The position numbers were made by a program, and so were the translations under genes. Positions 59,789 through 64,000 of a DNA stretch of 64,000 nt are shown piece after piece; position 1 is the first letter of the stretch; each line of letters begins with the position of its first letter. This stretch comes from Prosopocoilus inquinatus (taxonomy: Eukaryota; Arthropoda; Insecta; Coleoptera; Lucanidae). The notes beneath the pieces are model-generated. The model had not been told where the DNA came from. It worked only from the letters and a program-made list of their open reading frames with translations, and made no database searches. Location: NCBI GenBank assembly GCA_036172665.1, contig CM069875.1:11364001-11428000 (forward strand), written 5' to 3'.

Positions 59789-60529
59789 TGGGATCTATTC
59801 TGTAACATTGATATGGACTTGATATTCAGGGCTATTCCGTAACATTGATATGCATATCAATTAATATGGTCTTCAATACTTGAAGAGAATTTGTTACGAT
59901 TTCATAACATTTCACGTCGTTTGCCGATCGCAAATTGAAGAGAGATGCATATTAACTCGAGATTACACTTGAAACGGATTGCAAGTTGTTACGAAACTAT
60001 TTAAAGTAGAAATGGGATTCTACCCATGCAATCGTTTGCACCGGTGGAATCACGGAATGCACCCACAATGCACCCGGTGCATTGGATGCTTTGCCCGGTT
60101 ACCTACATTTACATAAGACATAAAAAATGCTTTAAAATGACACCAAATATAATATATTTTGTACAGACTATCGCTAGACAATTATTTTGTAAAGTTAATT
60201 TCAAAAACTTACTCATTTTGTTCAGATTTTAAGTTACAAAACATCCGGTTAAACTTAAAAGTTTACCATTCACCATACACTATGAAACATTAAACCTGTA
60301 AACCACCTGCAAACAATTAAATAACATCAAGAAAAGATTACTTTTCGTTCGATTTGCGCGGGAAATTTAAATTTTTGAATGCACTCGGTACATTCATGTA
60401 TGCATCCTGGTGAATGCACCCATGTGGGTGCTTTCAATGCACCGGGTTCATTCCCTAGCCCATCTCTAATTTAAAGAATACCAATTTTGCAAGGTCACTT
60501 GAAACATAGCAATATCAAGTCCATATCAA
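59789..60529. repeat. MITE with GGATCTATTCTGTAACATTG ends, copy 2, split
   Basis: Left part 59789-60006 and right part 60469-60529 together match 40073-40295. The left part has an extra copy of the terminal block. It is split by hAT-like element E. The right terminus is lost at the junction with the 60524-60673 palindrome. Confidence 0.85.
60007..60468. mobile_element. hAT-like element E inside MITE copy 2
   Basis: TIRs TAGAAATGGG / CCCATCTCTA (9 of 10) with an exact 8-bp duplication, ATTTAAAG (59999-60006, 60469-60476). Internal 'TGCACCC' and 'CCGGTGCATT' blocks are repeated in both orientations. 462 bp. Confidence 0.92.
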
Positions 60530-60673
60530 TGGGCGCGTTCAGTAGACGCTCAGCGGCTGAGTTGCTTACTTAGCAGTCGTTTGTGATTGGCTATTACCTT
60601 AATGTGAGCCAATCACAAACGATTGCTGAGTAAGCAACTCAGTCGCTGAGCGTCTACTGAACGCGCCCATTGA
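60524..60673. repeat. Near-perfect palindrome, about 65-bp arms
   Basis: ATCAATGGGCGCGTTCAGTA ... TACTGAACGCGCCCATTGAT, with inner GCTCAGC, GAGTTGCTTACT and AATCACAAACGA blocks. A very strong hairpin with a short centre. Confidence 0.92.
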
Positions 60674-63320
60674 TAATTCTTCGTGCACGTGTTTTATTAA
60701 TTTAAAAATAAAAACTAATTTAACAAATGAATCATATATTTTAAGTGTGGAACATCAATTTTTCTGAGGAACCTAATTGGAAATCGGAAATTGTTTTTTT
60801 TATTCAATAATATATTTATTTTAATTAAAAGGAGTTCTGATCACTTCAAATATTCCTATTCTTAACATCCATCAAGCAGGTCGATGTAAATGTACTTACT
60901 GGTTATGTTTAGTGATGCGTGTTCCTAAAAAAATTAAAATAAGTTAGAATGTCGCACATTTAGTTTTTTAATATTGTATTCTAAATATGCATTAATCATA
61001 AAAAAGTACATTTCAAAATCTGCAGACACCTACCTTTTTGTGAGTCTATTTAATTTTTAAAATCATAGAAATTATTTCGCGCTAAATATTGATTCTAGAC
61101 CACTGTGAGCCGGTACGAGCTAGTGGGCGTTACCTCATTTAAGTATATTATGGAAATAATGTTTTTTTGTCTGTGTCGGTACGGTAACGTTCCTATTATG
61201 GTCAGACCTAATGGACGGACTCCTTAAGCTGCTTTTCTTGTTTTGGAAATTTTGAAAATTGGTGATTAAGGAGGGAGTACCTACGAAGTATGTATGTTGG
61301 ACGTAAATTGTTAAGAAATGTGAAGACAAATTTACGCAAACAATAATAAGAAACGCGCATGCGTCTTAAAATTGCTCAAGAAAAGTTAAAAACACTTGAA
61401 CTTGCTTTTTGGAAATTCGACTAACGCCTCCACGCCAGTAGGGGAAGTGATCATGTTATCGACGAAAACCCATGACAGTAATTCCCAACTATCCAATTCT
61501 CAAAGTCTCCATAGCAGGAAAAGTAGCTTTATAGTATTATCTCTCTTGCCTGATTGGGCGAAATTTCGCCATTTGGGCTACTTTTGTAAGGCTTTTGGCG
61601 TAAGAAAAATCGATTTGACGATTCTTTCTGTAAAAAAATCAAACAGAATGTCCGTTCTTTCAAATTAATATTTAACATTTGCAAATTTCAAATTTAAGGC
61701 AAAGATGAAGATATGTTAACTGCTGTTTATATGACACTTAAAAACTGAAATTGGGGAAATATGAAAATAGAGATTAAATCAAGTGATTAATTTTAAACCA
61801 CTTCTTTAGTTGAACATGGTAACTTTGATACGACATAACCAAAAGGTTGTAAAAGTTGGCTACAGCCAAATAAAGCAAACAAGAAAAATATATTTGTGTG
61901 GTACAGACCTGAACAATACATTTTGGTTTTGTCATTGACTGCCAAAATTTTGCGGTAGAGACTGATCGGTTTTAAACATTTACTTTTTGTTTTCGAGACT
62001 TTTTGGTGAAAGATATATAAAATTTAACGCTCTTACTGTACAAAAAGTCATACTTTAACGGAATCACGGATTTTTTTCTTTTACGTGATTGTACTGTGCT
62101 GTTATATTTTTTTAAAATAGGAGTTCATATTTCAAAAATATACATATAACAGCATGTTCTGTTTAACGTAAATGGATACAGCATACGGGCGAATATCTGT
62201 TCACAAATTGCCTTGTGAAAAATTAAACTGGCAACAGTGCCCTAGATCGAATTTTGTGATAAAATTGCTAAGTGTGTGAAATAAATGACCAGATTATGAA
62301 TATCTAATAATTATGGTAGATTAATGAGCGATGAATGCTTTCATCTTAACATTTGAAATGTGTTTCTACTCACATGCAAATATAATCAACGAGAAGACAT
62401 AACATATCTTCAACGCCTATTATATCCAATGAGTCATTTGTAACAACTCTGTAGATAAAAGTGGAAATTTCTTAAAGTTGAAACTTAACAACATCGGTTA
62501 ATCTGATTTAAACTGTCACAACCTACTAACTGAAAATTGCAAAATTGCCTAAGACTTAGTTACATATTTGAGCACAAAATTCTTCTTAGATTTTCACAGC
62601 ATTCTAAGATGGTAAATTTTGATTTTTGTATGAATCATTTTATGTTAAGTTGGGCCATCGTAGGGCATGCTTAAAACTTTCCAGGGCAGGCTCAGCCTCC
62701 CTTGGCGCCCCTCTAACTACGGCCCTGGTTTAAGATACTGAAATGCAGTTTTCTCCATTAAACATATTATAAAAGTCAAACTCCAGACACCGAGGTCATT
62801 TTTTATCTAACTCATCTAGAAATTGGTGTTTCCCTTTAAAAGTGTCTAATTTAGCCCATCTAGTACATTTATTTTGCATCCAAAAGTAAGATTCTACCTT
62901 ACTACTTTAGCAAAAAAAAAATAAAAAAAAAAACAAGAAAGCGTAGTTCACTTTGACAACTGTAGAATTAATTACATTTGTATGATTAATTAATGATTCG
63001 TTTTTGTCTTTTCTCACCACACTTTCTATCCAAAAATTAACAAGATTAAACAAGTTATTACAGTTTTATAAGCTGGTATCTTGTACATTGTATTGGAAAA
63101 TTGTTGAAAAATTGCTTTCCCAGAGACATTTTTTTTTAAATTTTGTTATAGATAGACTCCGTTTCAAATTTCGCGCCAGCTTTAGGACCGCCCACTTTCC
63201 TAACCTATTACTGATCACGGGGGTTTATGTCTATTGCCACAGTTTTAAACGCAATTATAATTCCCCCCAGGTCGCTGGGAGGGCAGTGATGGCACTCTAT
63301 TTACAGTAATCTGTAATCCT
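60674..63320. other. APIP intron 1 continuation, mostly unassigned
   Basis: No exon recognised. Contains a diverged end of the 13127 MITE family (about 61166-61226), a segment (about 62235-62400) resembling 55230-55400 inside hAT-like element D, and a GC-rich terminal-like fragment (CAGGGC..GAGGGGCGCC on the minus strand, about 62680-62726). Confidence 0.45.
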
Positions 63321-64000
63321 TAGAAAAATTTTGTGCAAATCGTTTTTGATTGCAGTGAAAACCTCGAGCAGCCTCTGGACAGCTGTTTCAGCCCTGCTTG
63401 GGGCTTCTTCAGCAGAGACGTAGCTCGACATTCCCACTGCAGACCAAAAACGACTTGCCCAATTTATTCGCAATTGCGATGTAAAAATGATGAACAGATA
63501 AAATAGCGACATCTTACTATCGCTTTTTGACCTGACATTGCAGTAGGATTGACAAATTGAAGCGGGATTTGCTCCTAATAAGTCCCCCATGCAAGGCGGC
63601 CATGCTTGCTGTCAAAGCATAATGAAAGTTTTTAGAAAAATTTTGTGCAAATCGTTTTTAATTGCAGTGAAAACCTCGAGCAGCCTCTGGACAGCTGTTT
63701 CAGCCCTGCCTGGGGCTTCTTCAGCAGAGACGTAGCTCGACATTCCCACTGCAGACCAAAAACGACTTGCCCAATTTATTCGCAATTGCGATGTAAGAAT
63801 GATGAACAGATAAAATAGCGACATCTTACTATCGCTTTTTGACCTGACATTGCAGTAGGATAGACAAATTGAAGCGGGATTTGCTCCTAATAAGTCCCCC
63901 ATGCAAGGCGGCCATGCTTGCTGTCAAAGCATAATGAAAGTTTTTAGAAAAATTTTGTGCAAATCGTTCTTGATTGCAATGAAAACCTCGAGCAGCCTCT
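63321..64000. repeat. 312-bp tandem satellite, truncated by window end
   Basis: Copies start at 63321, 63633 and 63945 (TAGAAAAATTTTGTGCAAAT), giving a period of exactly 312 bp, with few differences between units. On the minus strand each unit is open for about 96 codons, starting MGDLLGANPASIC. The array runs off the window. Confidence 0.95.

Noticed and set aside
63004..63309. 101-codon plus-strand frame next to the satellite
   Set aside because: No recognisable motif; it was considered as an APIP exon but lacks the expected GGGIS continuation.

Overview
This is an AT-rich, gene-poor window from an insect nuclear genome. Insect origin is supported by a chemosensory receptor of the insect gustatory-receptor family, an insect-type GPI-anchored alkaline phosphatase, and a small tetraspan protein that resembles the insect DUF4728 group. 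The order cannot be fixed from the sequence; a beetle is only a guess. All host genes are split by introns and their exons were assembled by eye from splice sites, reading phase and protein similarity.

Gene layout: three host genes lie in tandem on the minus strand. They are a complete 359-residue gustatory receptor (40469-47581, 3 exons), a complete 523-residue alkaline phosphatase (21793-39605, 9 exons) and a 187-residue four-TM protein (5180-20960, 5 exons). On the plus strand, 58999-59095 is the first exon of the methylthioribulose-1-phosphate dehydratase gene (APIP/mtnB, methionine salvage); the rest lies beyond the window. The genes do not form a common pathway.

Most of the sequence is transposon-derived and sits in large introns. 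Intron 1 of the tetraspan gene (15 kb) holds a nest: a TIR element (6509-15975) was hit by a decayed Ty1/copia retrotransposon (6683-15531, 5-bp target duplication CATTT), whose RNase H/C-terminal region was hit by further foldback elements (about 10640-15189). Alkaline phosphatase introns hold large palindromic elements, a satellite-bearing TIR element and, in intron 1, a Penelope-like repeat cluster with a candidate hammerhead ribozyme. The last gustatory-receptor intron holds a 5'-truncated LINE with a (TTA)n tail.

From 47.6 kb to 60.7 kb there is a patchwork of non-autonomous DNA elements. Five hAT-like elements can be delimited here by terminal inverted repeats with 8-bp target duplications (one imperfect). 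A pair of about 98% identical inverted arms lies 8.4 kb apart. The window ends inside a 312-bp tandem satellite whose monomers also occur, rearranged as inverted pairs, at 11.7 kb and 31 kb.

The dominant feature is architectural: more than 25 palindromic (foldback/MITE-type) elements, many nested. No CRISPR, prokaryotic operon or complete autonomous transposon was seen.
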